The notes: generated from the letters alone by a model not told the origin. Positions 44,976 to 54,973 are shown, numbered from the stretch's first letter. The stretch is 64,000 nucleotides of DNA from Moorena producens 3L (GCF_000211815.1 NZ_GL890823.1:216369-280368), one strand, 5' to 3'. Numbers and translations are program-made.

Positions 44976-46169
44976 ATGCTTGATCTGGCAAAACTGGCAG
45001 GACAAATTCCTGGTATTAGTAAGCACCTGAGACTAGAGGCAGTGGCGTCTCGCCAACGCCTAGAACGGGCTGAACAATTACTGGCAAAGGCTAAAAAACA
45101 ACAAGAGAGTTTGGTCAAGTCTCATCAGCAATGGCGCGATCGCATGATTTTCACGGCGGCAACACCTGTAGAATCTCTGGATACTTGTGTTGATATCAGT
45201 AGTCCCCCTGAAAGCCATAGTGTTTTCGCCACCGATGGGTCTCAAATTTCCCCCTCTCACCACGAAATTCTCTACTGTTATGTGATTAATGTGGGTCGGG
45301 TAATGTTGCACTATGGACAAAGTCTTTACCCTCTGTTGGATAGTGTGCCCGAAGTGTTCTACCGACCGGAAGACTTATATATTTCTCGTCAGTGGGGGAT
45401 TCGCACGGAGGAGTGGATGGGGCATCGGCGCACCATTTCCGAAGTATCGATGTTAGCAGAAATGGCTTGCCGTTGGGTGAAGCCACCAGCTCCCCACAGG
45501 GATACTCCCAATTTAGCGATAGTAGATGGTTCCCTAATTTACTGGTTTCTTGATGGGATGCCAGGGGATGCACGCGATCGCATATTGCCTCCGATTCTAA
45601 CAGCTTGGGAGCAGTTGCGTTCTGTTAATGTACCCCTGATTGGTTACCTGAGCGCTTCTCGTAGTGTGGAAATGGTTAATTTCCTCAGATTACCAGCTTG
45701 TCCCTATGAAACACCCAAATGTATCACCCAATGTGGTAATCTCACGGACAAGTTGCCCTGTCAGGTGATTGACCCCTTGCGGGATACCACTCTCTGGGCA
45801 AGTTTATTGCAACCAGGACAGCGTAGCCCTCTATTTCAGAGTTCCGCACGGATTCTGGATTTATACGACCATCACCGGATCTATTTCTGTTATGTCCATG
45901 TGGGTACAGAAATTGCTCGGATCGAGATGCCAGAATGGGTAGCCCAGAATTCGGCATTGCTCAATCAAGCCTTGAGTTTAATGCTGGGCCAGGTCTATAA
46001 AGGATATGGTTATCCCATTGCTGTGTCTGAAGCTCATAATCAGGCCGTGATTAAGGCCGGTGACCGGAATCGCTTCTTTGCTTTGCTTGAACAACAAATG
46101 ATTCGTGCAGGTGTCAAAAATGTGGGAATATCCTATAAGGAGGCTCGTAAACGGGGTAGTATTAGTTGA
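44976..46169 (+). CDS. NurA-family nuclease
   Basis: NurA domains act in DNA-end processing, with HerA in archaea; cyanobacteria carry stand-alone relatives. The 397-residue protein has an N-terminal coiled-coil segment (about 20-60) and two acidic motifs of the NurA RNase-H-like fold: ATDGSQI with Asp87 and AIVDGSLI with Asp184. A later region matches the family's C-terminal layout (YVHVGTEIARIEMPEWVA; YPIAVSEAHNQAVI). No HerA-like helicase is adjacent, so the biological process is uncertain. Confidence 0.85.
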   Translation: MLDLAKLAGQIPGISKHLRLEAVASRQRLERAEQLLAKAKKQQESLVKSHQQWRDRMIFTAATPVESLDTCVDISSPPESHSVFATDGSQISPSHHEILYCYVINVGRVMLHYGQSLYPLLDSVPEVFYRPEDLYISRQWGIRTEEWMGHRRTISEVSMLAEMACRWVKPPAPHRDTPNLAIVDGSLIYWFLDGMPGDARDRILPPILTAWEQLRSVNVPLIGYLSASRSVEMVNFLRLPACPYETPKCITQCGNLTDKLPCQVIDPLRDTTLWASLLQPGQRSPLFQSSARILDLYDHHRIYFCYVHVGTEIARIEMPEWVAQNSALLNQALSLMLGQVYKGYGYPIAVSEAHNQAVIKAGDRNRFFALLEQQMIRAGVKNVGISYKEARKRGSIS

Positions 46170-46171
46170 AT

Positions 46172-46530
46172 GTAGAATGAAGAATGGAGAATGTAGAATG
46201 AAGAATGGAGAATTTAGAATGAAGAATGGAGAATTTAGAATGAAGAATAGTGAATGCAGAATGAAGAATAGTGAATGCAGAATTTAGAATTTATAATGCA
46301 GAATAGTGAATGATGAATGGAGAATTTAGAATTTATATATAATGGATAATTTAGAATTCATATATAATGGAGCATGAAGAATGGTGAAGGCAGAATGGTT
46401 AAGGCAGAAAGCAGAATGGTTAATTCTACATTCTTAATTCTACATTCTTAATTCTACATTCTCAATTCTACATTCTTAATTCTACCTTCTTAATTCTACA
46501 TTCTTAATTCTACATTCTCAATTCTAAAAA
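46172..46530. repeat. long inverted heptamer-like arrays
   Basis: A run of GAATGAAGAATGGAGAATTTA variants (46172-46400) is followed by a run of its inverse, TTAATTCTACATTC (46420-46525). Together they can fold into an extended imperfect hairpin behind nurA. Confidence 0.8.
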
Positions 46531-46567
46531 ATTTTTACCTTATCCAATTAAAAACCGGTATCATGTC

Positions 46568-47176
46568 ATGGCAAATGTATTAAGAATTCTGTTTAAGCAA
46601 GATAGCTATCTCAAGCAAGAGCCGATTCAATCGTCCCAATTGCCTGATAAGAAACGTCAGCTGATACCAGCAGGTACGTTATTAGTACTTGGCTATTATG
46701 GTCAGGAATCTGGCAATCACATTAAAATGGGTTTAAAAGATATTGCGTTTAAGGGGTTCAGTGGTGATTGGTATGCCTTTGAAGACCATGTAGCCATTAT
46801 GATGGAGAGTATTCAACCGGTAGAAACCGTTAGTAATGTAGTCTCTAAACAAGATGATAAGACTGCTTTCAACATTCCTATTTATCAGAATACCTTAGTC
46901 AATCAACCCGTTTTACTTAACCTTTTCTTTAATCAAGATACGGTAATTAAGCGAGCTCCTATTCAATCTAATATGTTGAATGAAGCATCAAAGCAGGAAA
47001 TTCCAGCAGGCACTGATTTGGTGATTGTTGCCGATCAACCTAATGCTGATAATACGATTAAGTTTACCCTGGAGGAGAATCACGTAAAATTTACCCTGAA
47101 AGATCTGGAATTCAAGGGCTTTAGTGAAGATTGGTATGCCTTTGCTGGACATGTTGGTATTCAAGGGATGGGATAA
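46568..47176 (+). CDS. hypothetical protein with two repeated domains
   Basis: The 202-residue protein is an internal duplication. The halves at about 5-80 and 112-200 share the pattern Q-D-[ST]-x(3-5)-K-x-x-P-I-Q-S, then I-P-A-G, then FKGFS-x-DWYAF-x-x-HV. No signal peptide, membrane helix or catalytic motif is visible; the beta-rich composition suggests paired SH3-like barrels. The start follows the repeat hairpin with ATG 46568. Function is unknown. Confidence 0.7.
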   Translation: MANVLRILFKQDSYLKQEPIQSSQLPDKKRQLIPAGTLLVLGYYGQESGNHIKMGLKDIAFKGFSGDWYAFEDHVAIMMESIQPVETVSNVVSKQDDKTAFNIPIYQNTLVNQPVLLNLFFNQDTVIKRAPIQSNMLNEASKQEIPAGTDLVIVADQPNADNTIKFTLEENHVKFTLKDLEFKGFSEDWYAFAGHVGIQGMG

Positions 47177-47182
47177 TTACTC

Positions 47183-47446
47183 TTAAAAATCTGAATCATC
47201 ACTCAGCGTCTCAATCAACAAATCCATCTGTTGCTGTCGCTGATCCAGAAAATATTCACATTGATGGAGATATTCGACAGCAGCGGAGAACTGATCAAAG
47301 ACGTCGGCTAGTTCTAGTTCTCCCGTTTCTATTTGCCTAATGATAGTTTCCACTTTAGCCACCGTCGCTTCATAGTTCCAGGTTTCTCCAGAAGGGATTT
47401 CAGTTAGGTTTGAATCAGTTAGGTTTGAATCAGGTTGAGTTTCCAT
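47183..47446 (-). CDS. xseB: exodeoxyribonuclease VII small subunit
   Basis: XseB binds the large subunit XseA to degrade single-stranded DNA. The 87-residue product has the two-helix hairpin of the family (WNYEATVAKVETIIRQIETG, then ELELADVFDQFSAAVEYLHQ, then CEYFLDQ). Length fits, with a slightly extended Thr/Asn-rich N-terminus formed by a short direct repeat (SNLTDSNLTE). It converges on the preceding gene, six bases apart. XseA is not adjacent on either side. Confidence 0.9.
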   Translation of the reverse strand: METQPDSNLTDSNLTEIPSGETWNYEATVAKVETIIRQIETGELELADVFDQFSAAVEYLHQCEYFLDQRQQQMDLLIETLSDDSDF

Positions 47447-47486
47447 AGATAGTAATTGTCAATAGGGTGAGATATAGATTTTTTTG

Positions 47487-47540
47487 ATTACCGATTACCG
47501 ATTACCGATTACCGATTACCGATTACCGATTACCGATTAC
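47487..47540. repeat. tandem heptamer (GATTACC)n
   Basis: About seven perfect copies upstream of xseB and of the Rpn-like pseudogene. Confidence 0.9.
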
Positions 47541-47575
47541 TATAGCTATAGGTATAGTTAAGTAATGACCTAAAT

Positions 47576-48410
47576 GTGAAAACCGATACCATATTCTATC
47601 GCCTGTTTCAATCGTTTCCCAGCATCTTTTTTGAATTAATTAACCATTCCCCTACAGAAGCACAAGCTTATCAATTCGCTTCTGTAGAAGTCAAACAACT
47701 AGCATGCAAGAATTGATGGGGTATTCCTGCCCACAATTACCACACCCCAACAACCAATTTATTTTGTAGAAGTCCAATTTCAGAGGGACTCTCAATTTTA
47801 CTCCCGCTTCTTTAGTGAAATATTCCTGTACTTAGACAAAACCGAACTCAGCAATGATTGGCGTGGTGTGGTGATTTACCCTAGCCGCAATGTGGATAAA
47901 GGAGCTACTGTTAGGTATCGAGAATTACTGGATTCTCCAAGGGTATCTCGGATTTATCTCGATGAATTAGTCGAGACCTCTGCACCATCGGTGGGTATCG
48001 CCACAGTACAGCTAATTGTCACTGAGGAAGATTCTGCGATTGCACTTGCTCAAGACTTGATTCAACGAACCACTGAGGAGGTAGAGAATGAACGACAAAA
48101 GCGAGAACTTCTACAATTAATAGAGACCATACTGGTGTATAAGTTACCACTACTCAGTCGCACGGAGATCGAAGCCATGTTTAGCTTAAGTGATTTACGG
48201 CAAACCAAAGTTTATCAGGAGGCAAAAGCCGAAGGTATACAGGAGGGGAGACTTGAAGGTGAAATTCAAGGCAAATTAAAGTCGATACCTCGGTTATTAG
48301 CGTTGGGGTTAACCATAGAACAAGTTGCCCAAGCTTTAGAATTAGAGGTGGAACAAGTTACACAGGTGGTTGAGCAGTCTTCTGATAGGGTAATGGGCAA
48401 GAGGCAATAG
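47576..48410 (+). pseudogene. Rpn/DUF2887-type PD-(D/E)XK nuclease-like gene, frameshifted
   Basis: GTG 47576 begins KTDTIFYRLFQSFPSIFFEL, the typical start of this cyanobacterial family. The frame breaks near 47706-47712 after VEVKQLA with one extra base. From 47712 the new frame reads IDGVFLP... then IYFVEVQFQRDSQFYSRFFS, carrying the family's acidic/Lys-like nuclease core, and continues without interruption to 48410. The C-terminal part (EGIQEGRLEGEIQGKLKSI) is the usual repeat-rich helix. Only one indel separates it from an intact gene, so sequencing error or programmed slippage should be considered. Confidence 0.85.
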
Positions 48411-48411
48411 G

Positions 48412-48510
48412 CAATAGGCAATAGTCAAGAGTTCATAAACTATAGCGCTGCTCCCGATTCCCGATTCCCGATTCCCGATTCCCGATTCCCGATTCCCTGT
48501 TCCCTACTCC
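48412..48510. repeat. tandem heptamers (GGCAATA)n and (CCCGATT)n
   Basis: GGCAATA near 48400-48425 and seven CCCGATT units at 48450-48496, followed by TCCCTGT/TCCCTAC units, just before the WD40 gene stop. Confidence 0.85.
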
Positions 48511-48521
48511 CTATTTCCTTG

Positions 48522-51500
48522 CTATAGTGAAAATCCACAAAGCTGATCCCTTTGAGCATCACGGTTATGATGCCAATAATCGTACAACCAACTACAACCA
48601 CGCTCTAGCAAATAATCCACATCTAAATTCCACAAGATCACGGTTTTGTCTTTACTAGCAGAAGCTAGCCACTTGCCATCGGGACTAAAACTGACTCCAA
48701 ACACCGAATCGTTGTGTCCCTTAAAGGTATTAATTAAATGTCCATCCCGACTCCAAAGATTAACCGTTTTATCACCACTAGCAGATGCGATTAAGGTTCC
48801 ATCGGGACTAAAACTAACCCAATTCACGGCACCATTATGCCCTTTCAACGTATTGAGCAACTTGCCATCACGATTCCAGAGTTTTACAGTTCCATCACTA
48901 CTAGCAGAAGCAATCATCTCGCCGTCTGGACTAAAACTAACCCAATTCACCGCATCATTATGCTCTTGATTATCCCCTTCTAAGGTTTTGAGCAACTTAC
49001 CCTTAGTATTCCAGAGTTTTACAGTCCCATCATTACTAGCAGAAGCAATCTGCTTGCCATCTGGGCTAAAACTGACTCCCCAAACTTTATCCTGGTGCCC
49101 CTCTAAGGTCTTGACTAAGGTGCCATCTAAATCCCAGAGTTTCACGGTTTTGTCAGCACTAGCAGAGGCAATTAACTTACTATCGGGACTAAAACTAACT
49201 CCCCAAACCTGATCCTGGTGTCCTTCTAGAGTGTGAAGCAAGGAGCTATCTAAATTCCAGAGTTTCACCGTTTTATCTTCACTAGCGCTAGCCATGATCG
49301 TGCTATCAGGGCTGAAACTAATTGCAGTCAACCCTTGACCATGAGCCGAGAAGGCTTTTCTGCTACGATCCTTACGGTTCAAAAGTTGAATGGTATTGTC
49401 TGCACTAGCAGTAGCAATCATTTCACCATTGGGGCTGAAACTTACACTTCTGACAGCTTGATTATGCCGGATCGGAGCCAGTATCCCCCCGTCACTAGCC
49501 CAGAGTCTAATAGTTTTGTCTACACTAGCCGATGCAATGGTCTTGTTGTCGGGACTAAAACTTACATCTACCACCATTTCACTATGTCCAGCCAAGGTTT
49601 CGATTAATTCCCCATCACTGTTCCAGAGTTTGATGGTGTGATCAGCACTAGCCGTAGCTAGCCTCTTACCATCGGAGCTAAAACTGACATCGAGAACCCA
49701 ATTACGATGACCTTCCAGGGTATCGATTAATTCGCCATTAGTTTGCCAGAGTTTAACAGTGTTGTCTGTACTGGCAGAGGCAATAGTCTTGCCATCAGGA
49801 CTAAAACGGACACTAACCACTGGTTTTGTATGAGCTTGCCAGGTTTTCAGCAGTGTTCCGTCCCTGCGCCAAAGTTTGATAGTTTTGTCTTTACTGGCAG
49901 AAGCAATTAACTGACCATTGGGAGAAATACTAACCCCCAACACTGAATCACTGTGACCGGTTAGAGTATGGAGTAAAGCACCATCTTTACTCCATAGTTT
50001 GACGGTTTTATCCTCACTAGCCGATGCGATCATCTGGCGATTGGGGCTAAACCTAACACAATGGACTGTTTTGGTATGCCCATGTGGCCCATCTAAGGTC
50101 ATGATCAGGGATCCATCCTTACGCCACAGCTTGACAGTTTTGTCTTCACTACCACTAGCCAGCATCTGACCATCTTGACTAAAACTGACACTTTGGATTC
50201 CAGCCCGATGACCTCGCAACGTTTTGAGCAAGGTACCGTCTTTGCGCCAGAGTTTGATAGTGTTGTCTCGACTCCCAGAGGCAATCCGCTGACCATCTGG
50301 GCTAAACGTGACACTACGGACCCAATCTCGATGTCCCTTTAAACGGTTGCGTTCTCTGACGCCATAAACTGCCTGTTGTAGAGCAGTGACTACCCGTGTC
50401 TGGGTCTCTGGATTCACCCCAAGGGATTGCTGCAATTGCTGGGCTGCCTCTAAACTTAGGATTAGGGCATCAAAGGTTCTGTTGGCATCAACTAGAGCTT
50501 TTGAGGAGTAGCTCAGGTCACTCAAATGGTTGTTGGTTTTACTGATAGCGTAGCGAACCCCAAGTATACCGGTAATCACCATCAGACTGAACAGTGCCAT
50601 TCCTGCCCAACGTGCTTCTCGCAATCGTTGCCTGAGAATTTGATTGAGCTTTTCTTCAGTTTTCCTTTGTTTTTTAGTTATTTTGGCCAGTTGGTTTTGG
50701 AGTTCTTGTTCTTTAACCAGTTGCTCAATTTTATCCTGGCTCTGTTTGTCTTTCTGGCGCAGATTTTCTAATTCTGCTTGCAGTTTCGATTGCTTTTTCT
50801 GGCGAATAACGTCTACCAGGTAATCGTGAACCAGTTGATAGCGGTTGATCGTAACTTCTGGTAATAGAAATACCAATCCCGATTTCTCAAAAATTTCTAA
50901 GATTAAATCTAAGGTATGGTCTTCTAAGCATGACTCTATGGCTAGTTCGGAGCGATTCTTAAGGGGACGATTTTTATTGTCATCAATGAGTAACGACAAC
51001 AACAGCCAAGCCGCTGTTTCATTTTCAGGACCACAATCTTTAATAACTTTTTCTAAAAACCGTTCCACCAGTTTGGCTTTGGGACCATGGTGCTGATACT
51101 GAGCTAAGGTAGTAATATTTTCAGCTTGGAGTTGAGCTCCTACTACTTGCAACTCAATGGGACGAACTTCTCCAATTTCAGCTCCTAATTCTCTGACTAA
51201 TTCGTCAACTAAAGCTGGCTCTAAATAAAAATTAGCCCGATGGGTTAAGCTTTGAATAACTGAATAAGCATCTTCTAAGGAAAAATTGACTAATGGATAA
51301 CGAATCTTTTTGTCTAAGATATTACTTTCTATAACTTCCCAAGTATAATGTTCTAGTTCTAGTAATTTATGTAAGGCGTTATCTCGGATAGAAAAAATTA
51401 GTTTTAAATAGGGTAATCTCAGACAATTTACTAAAAATTTATAAAATAGTTTTCGTTGGGATTGATGGGAATAAACTGAGAAAAAATCTTCAAACTGATC

Positions 51501-53666
51501 AAAAATTAAAACCGTTAACAAGTTATTATCGGCGTTGTGTTGTAATTGCTCCAGGACAGAATCAATTAGGGCGTTACCATTACCATTACCGTTACCATTA
51601 CCGTTACCATTACCGTTACCATTACCGTTACCATTACCGTTACCATTACCGTTACCATTAGAATTTAGAAATTTTTCCCTGATCAAGGGGTCTTCATTTC
51701 CATGTGCTGATACCTGATCGGCCAAGTGTTTATGCAGTTCCCCCACCCAATCGGTGTAAACTTGCACCACAATCGGTAACCCTATGCGATCGCCAAGGGG
51801 TCTATTTTTGAGTGCTGGCACTAATCCGGCATGGACCATGGAACTTTTTCCAACCCCTGACTGACCATGAATCACTGTCAGTTTGTGGTCGGCACGGGTA
51901 ATCCGTTCCATTAAGCGGTTTACATCTCGCTGACGTCCGGAAGCTGCCATTTCCTGGGGAATAAGGTCTTGTGGCTGTACCCCATGCCAGCTGGGATTAT
52001 TAGCTCCTCGTGGTGGCTGTAGACGACTAGCACCAATGAAGGCACGGAAGCCATACAGCTGCTCCACTGCCCGTTGTTCTTGTTTAATCCGAAATGCTTC
52101 TAGGTATTGCCCTTGTTCAAAGTAAAGGCTACGTAATCGTTCTAACAGGTGCAGGTAACGCTGAGGCTCATAGTGATAATTGCTGGATTCTATGGCATCT
52201 GCCAGTTTATGACTCGCTTTTTCCAGCTGCTTGACCGCTTCTGCTAAATTTCCCTGCTTTCCTTGGGATTTTACCAAAAATAATCGATAGAGCTGGGCTA
52301 ATAGCAATGGATGCAAGCCTTGGTCATGGGGCTGATCATCAGCAGCAACAACCAAAATTAATAGAGCTTTCTCGGCTAATTGACCAGCATCGTCCCATCG
52401 GGATTGCTCAAGGGCTACTTCTGCCAGAAAACCGTAATCTTGGGCTAGTTGCACCTGAGTCCCATAGGTTTCATGAAGGGACAGAGCCTGTTGAGAGGTG
52501 GTTTGTAAGAATGACCACGCTTGTAGATGCTGCAGCAGTTCAGCTAGCTTACTAATAAAAATAGCCACCAGATCGTGACGCCCCGCTTGGGTGAAAATTC
52601 CCATACATCGATGCAGATACGGCCAAGCTTCTTCCCAATAGCGCTGTTTATGAGCTTGATTTTGGTCAGCCTGGCGACAGTAACACAAACCGAGATAAAA
52701 TAATAATAACCCCTGCCGTTCTAAGTTATCGGTTTGCTGCCAAACTCTTAAGCTTTTACGAAACCGCTTCTTGGCTAGATTTATGCGATCGCGTTTATAG
52801 TCATCTAGACCCAAAACAAAGTCTAGACTAGCGTCTAATTCCTTTTCTAAGGTAATGCCACGACTGTGTAAATCTTCTAGGGCAAAATCCAGTTCAAATC
52901 GACGTTGGTTTTGGAGTGCTGAGTTCCTGGAATAGGTAATACAAATATCGGGGTTGGGAGGTTGTTCGCCTTTGGCGTTCGAGTAGGGTAGCTTAGGATT
53001 TGGGATTTGTGGCGTGGTTGAGGGGGAAGGCTCTCCAGAGTTCAATAGACAGGCAAATACCATTTGAGCCTTTTGTCCGAGAAAATTGACTAACTCTGTG
53101 GTAGTCAGTTCAAACTTGAGGGGAGTGGCTGCCCAACTGGCAAAATCTGGTGCCAACCGGATCAGTTTTTGCAGTACTTGGTCATTAACCCACAATATTA
53201 GAGGAAAGGTTAGGCGTTTACGAAACTCATCCCGGACTTGATTAGTAGAGGTAAGTAATTCCTCAAGGGCAACCACTGACTCTAAACCAACAATCAGTAA
53301 TGCGGAATGAGGGGGTGAGGAGGTAAGAGGGTCAGGGGATGAAGGGTCAATGGGGCTAGAACTCTGCCTGTTCCCGCATCTGTCTATCCCCTTGTCCTTT
53401 CCACGCCCCAATTCCCTGTGTTCGTAGTTTTGGATGGTGGTATAAAGGGTGGTAGCCGATGGCGGTATGATAAACTCTGTAATCTGGTATTGCGGCTGAC
53501 ACAGTGCTTTGAGGCGTTGCAGCATCTGTTGTTGCAAACCCTGGTAGTTACATCGCACGATCACAAGAGAAAATTCCCCTTGTGAAAATGCGATCGCTCT
53601 AGAGAGAGCCTTTAATGTACTATCGTTGTATTGGGCAGCGTCTGCTGGTGATTTTGTTTCAACCAT
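48522..53666 (-). CDS. STAND NTPase with TPR region, membrane helix and 14 WD40 repeats
   Basis: The 1714-residue protein has an N-terminal AAA-like region (about 1-210), helical TPR-like repeats (about 270-560), and a STAND P-loop domain (about 575-960, Walker A GQSGVGKSS near 600, LLTVLIFDQFEDFF as Walker B). A coiled coil and one membrane helix (about 1015-1035) follow. The C-terminus has fourteen WD40 units of the form SFSPDGKxIASASxDKTVKLW (about 1105-1690), enough for two seven-bladed propellers. An Asn-Gly repeat interrupts the STAND domain at about 669-698. It overlaps the upstream ATPase gene by 55 bases, so the two are translationally linked. STAND proteins act as ligand-triggered switches; the ligand is unknown. 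Confidence 0.9.
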   Translation of the reverse strand: MVETKSPADAAQYNDSTLKALSRAIAFSQGEFSLVIVRCNYQGLQQQMLQRLKALCQPQYQITEFIIPPSATTLYTTIQNYEHRELGRGKDKGIDRCGNRQSSSPIDPSSPDPLTSSPPHSALLIVGLESVVALEELLTSTNQVRDEFRKRLTFPLILWVNDQVLQKLIRLAPDFASWAATPLKFELTTTELVNFLGQKAQMVFACLLNSGEPSPSTTPQIPNPKLPYSNAKGEQPPNPDICITYSRNSALQNQRRFELDFALEDLHSRGITLEKELDASLDFVLGLDDYKRDRINLAKKRFRKSLRVWQQTDNLERQGLLLFYLGLCYCRQADQNQAHKQRYWEEAWPYLHRCMGIFTQAGRHDLVAIFISKLAELLQHLQAWSFLQTTSQQALSLHETYGTQVQLAQDYGFLAEVALEQSRWDDAGQLAEKALLILVVAADDQPHDQGLHPLLLAQLYRLFLVKSQGKQGNLAEAVKQLEKASHKLADAIESSNYHYEPQRYLHLLERLRSLYFEQGQYLEAFRIKQEQRAVEQLYGFRAFIGASRLQPPRGANNPSWHGVQPQDLIPQEMAASGRQRDVNRLMERITRADHKLTVIHGQSGVGKSSMVHAGLVPALKNRPLGDRIGLPIVVQVYTDWVGELHKHLADQVSAHGNEDPLIREKFLNSNGNGNGNGNGNGNGNGNGNGNGNGNGNGNALIDSVLEQLQHNADNNLLTVLIFDQFEDFFSVYSHQSQRKLFYKFLVNCLRLPYLKLIFSIRDNALHKLLELEHYTWEVIESNILDKKIRYPLVNFSLEDAYSVIQSLTHRANFYLEPALVDELVRELGAEIGEVRPIELQVVGAQLQAENITTLAQYQHHGPKAKLVERFLEKVIKDCGPENETAAWLLLSLLIDDNKNRPLKNRSELAIESCLEDHTLDLILEIFEKSGLVFLLPEVTINRYQLVHDYLVDVIRQKKQSKLQAELENLRQKDKQSQDKIEQLVKEQELQNQLAKITKKQRKTEEKLNQILRQRLREARWAGMALFSLMVITGILGVRYAISKTNNHLSDLSYSSKALVDANRTFDALILSLEAAQQLQQSLGVNPETQTRVVTALQQAVYGVRERNRLKGHRDWVRSVTFSPDGQRIASGSRDNTIKLWRKDGTLLKTLRGHRAGIQSVSFSQDGQMLASGSEDKTVKLWRKDGSLIMTLDGPHGHTKTVHCVRFSPNRQMIASASEDKTVKLWSKDGALLHTLTGHSDSVLGVSISPNGQLIASASKDKTIKLWRRDGTLLKTWQAHTKPVVSVRFSPDGKTIASASTDNTVKLWQTNGELIDTLEGHRNWVLDVSFSSDGKRLATASADHTIKLWNSDGELIETLAGHSEMVVDVSFSPDNKTIASASVDKTIRLWASDGGILAPIRHNQAVRSVSFSPNGEMIATASADNTIQLLNRKDRSRKAFSAHGQGLTAISFSPDSTIMASASEDKTVKLWNLDSSLLHTLEGHQDQVWGVSFSPDSKLIASASADKTVKLWDLDGTLVKTLEGHQDKVWGVSFSPDGKQIASASNDGTVKLWNTKGKLLKTLEGDNQEHNDAVNWVSFSPDGEMIASASSDGTVKLWNRDGKLLNTLKGHNGAVNWVSFSPDGTLIASASGDKTVNLWSRDGHLINTFKGHNDSVFGVSFSPDGKWLASASKDKTVILWNLDVDYLLERGCSWLYDYWHHNRDAQRDQLCGFSL
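51574..51660. repeat. 12-bp microsatellite encoding Asn-Gly repeats
   Basis: ACCGTTACCATT is repeated about seven times in frame inside the STAND gene and encodes NGNG repeats on the minus strand. Unit length keeps the frame on expansion or contraction, so length variation is tolerated. Confidence 0.9.
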
Positions 53667-54973
53667 GACTTAAACTGCGGTGCCTCTTCTAATGCTGGAT
53701 TTATACCAAACCAATTTCCATCGCGATCGCGGTATTCAAAGACAAACATACTGCGCAATAGAGTTTGGTATTCCGTATCACCCCTGACTTTTTGCTGTTG
53801 CACCACCTGAAACAGCAATTCCCACTCCTCATCAGTAATTGATGAGATCAGATAATCGCGACGTTCGAGAATCACATTTTCTAAACACTCACTGGGAATC
53901 GGTGGGTTTTCTTGCCTAAGACAATCAAACAATAATCCTAGCAAGTTGCGCACATGACCACCACTAATTCGGCACAAGCGGTTTAAGGTTTCTATATTAT
54001 CAAATACTTCCGGGAGCAAAGCAAATTGTTCCTCAGTAGTTTGATTGGGGAAAGCTCTAACCAGTACCATTTCTCGTAGCAAAGCCATGCCATCGGGAAA
54101 CTCCTTACCTGTGCGCAGTTTAACTGGCACCATCGGTAAGATTTTAGGAGTAAGTCCACCACCTAAGCGATTCTTCAGGGTTTCGCACTCATTGGAGAAA
54201 GTTAACGCCAAGGGAATTGTGTACACAATATGGCAATTGAGTCGGCGTAACTGTTCACCCCGGTCAATGAATAAGTATTCTGGTTGCGTACGCCCAGAGG
54301 GTAAAGGGCGAATATCCACCCGGTCCAGATTATCCACAATCACCACTAGTCCCGCCTTACCCTTTTTCTTCAGGGTAGTGGTAGCAGGTTTTAGTAGTTC
54401 TTCATTAATCGAGTCTAAGATTCCACTAGTGCGAGGTTCGAGGTATTCCCGTAATCGACGCCGCAGTTTAGGACTTTCCTTAGTTTTAGCCGTTATTTTG
54501 CCAATGCCTACCGACAATTCTGCTTCAGCACCTAATTCAATTGGTGTCCGCAAAAAATCGGTAATTTCTGTAAAAAGATTGACAAAATAGCCTGGGTTTA
54601 TATTAATTTTAATTTTCTCCAGACTTTCACTGACTTGACCAGCTATACTCAGCAAAATATCGCTTAGATCAACATCAGCCATGTCTAAATCTTGAGACGA
54701 CTCAAAATAAACCACATGAAATTTCTGTTGCTCTAATTCAGCTTTTAGTCTAAGTAATTCTGTAGATTTACCACAGCCAATATGCCCTGTAAACAGCTGA
54801 CAAGTCGGCTCATCTGGAGAAATTAGGGTGATGGTTCGCTTGAGGGACTCAATAATTTTATTTCCTCTGACTGGGGAAAAATCAATATAGTATTTTCTAT
54901 CATTGACATCTCCCATACTCAGGGGCTTGCTGGGATTACAAGCTTTGTAGAATCTTGGCAGATCTAGTACCAT
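53612..54973 (-). CDS. P-loop ATPase partner of the STAND/WD40 protein
   Basis: The 453-residue AAA-type ATPase has Walker A GHIGCGKST at 63-71 (Lys69) and Walker B LVVIVDNLDRVD at about 207-218. A sensor-like segment (CHIVYTIPLALTF) follows, and then a helical winged-helix-like C-terminal part. No membrane helix is seen. Its end overlaps the start of the WD40 gene by 55 bases. Such ATPase plus nSTAND pairs suggest a signalling or conflict module, but no toxic effector domain can be identified. A terminator or promoter for the pair was not resolved. Confidence 0.85.
   Translation of the reverse strand: MVLDLPRFYKACNPSKPLSMGDVNDRKYYIDFSPVRGNKIIESLKRTITLISPDEPTCQLFTGHIGCGKSTELLRLKAELEQQKFHVVYFESSQDLDMADVDLSDILLSIAGQVSESLEKIKININPGYFVNLFTEITDFLRTPIELGAEAELSVGIGKITAKTKESPKLRRRLREYLEPRTSGILDSINEELLKPATTTLKKKGKAGLVVIVDNLDRVDIRPLPSGRTQPEYLFIDRGEQLRRLNCHIVYTIPLALTFSNECETLKNRLGGGLTPKILPMVPVKLRTGKEFPDGMALLREMVLVRAFPNQTTEEQFALLPEVFDNIETLNRLCRISGGHVRNLLGLLFDCLRQENPPIPSECLENVILERRDYLISSITDEEWELLFQVVQQQKVRGDTEYQTLLRSMFVFEYRDRDGNWFGINPALEEAPQFKSWLKQNHQQTLPNTTIVH

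Noticed and set aside
47487..47540. GATTACC array as a possible CRISPR
   Set aside because: The unit is seven bases with no spacers. No cas genes are in the window, and no array elsewhere has repeat-spacer structure.
51535..51717. Plus-strand ORF of LPLPLP repeats
   Set aside because: It is the antisense reading of the Asn-Gly microsatellite in the STAND gene.
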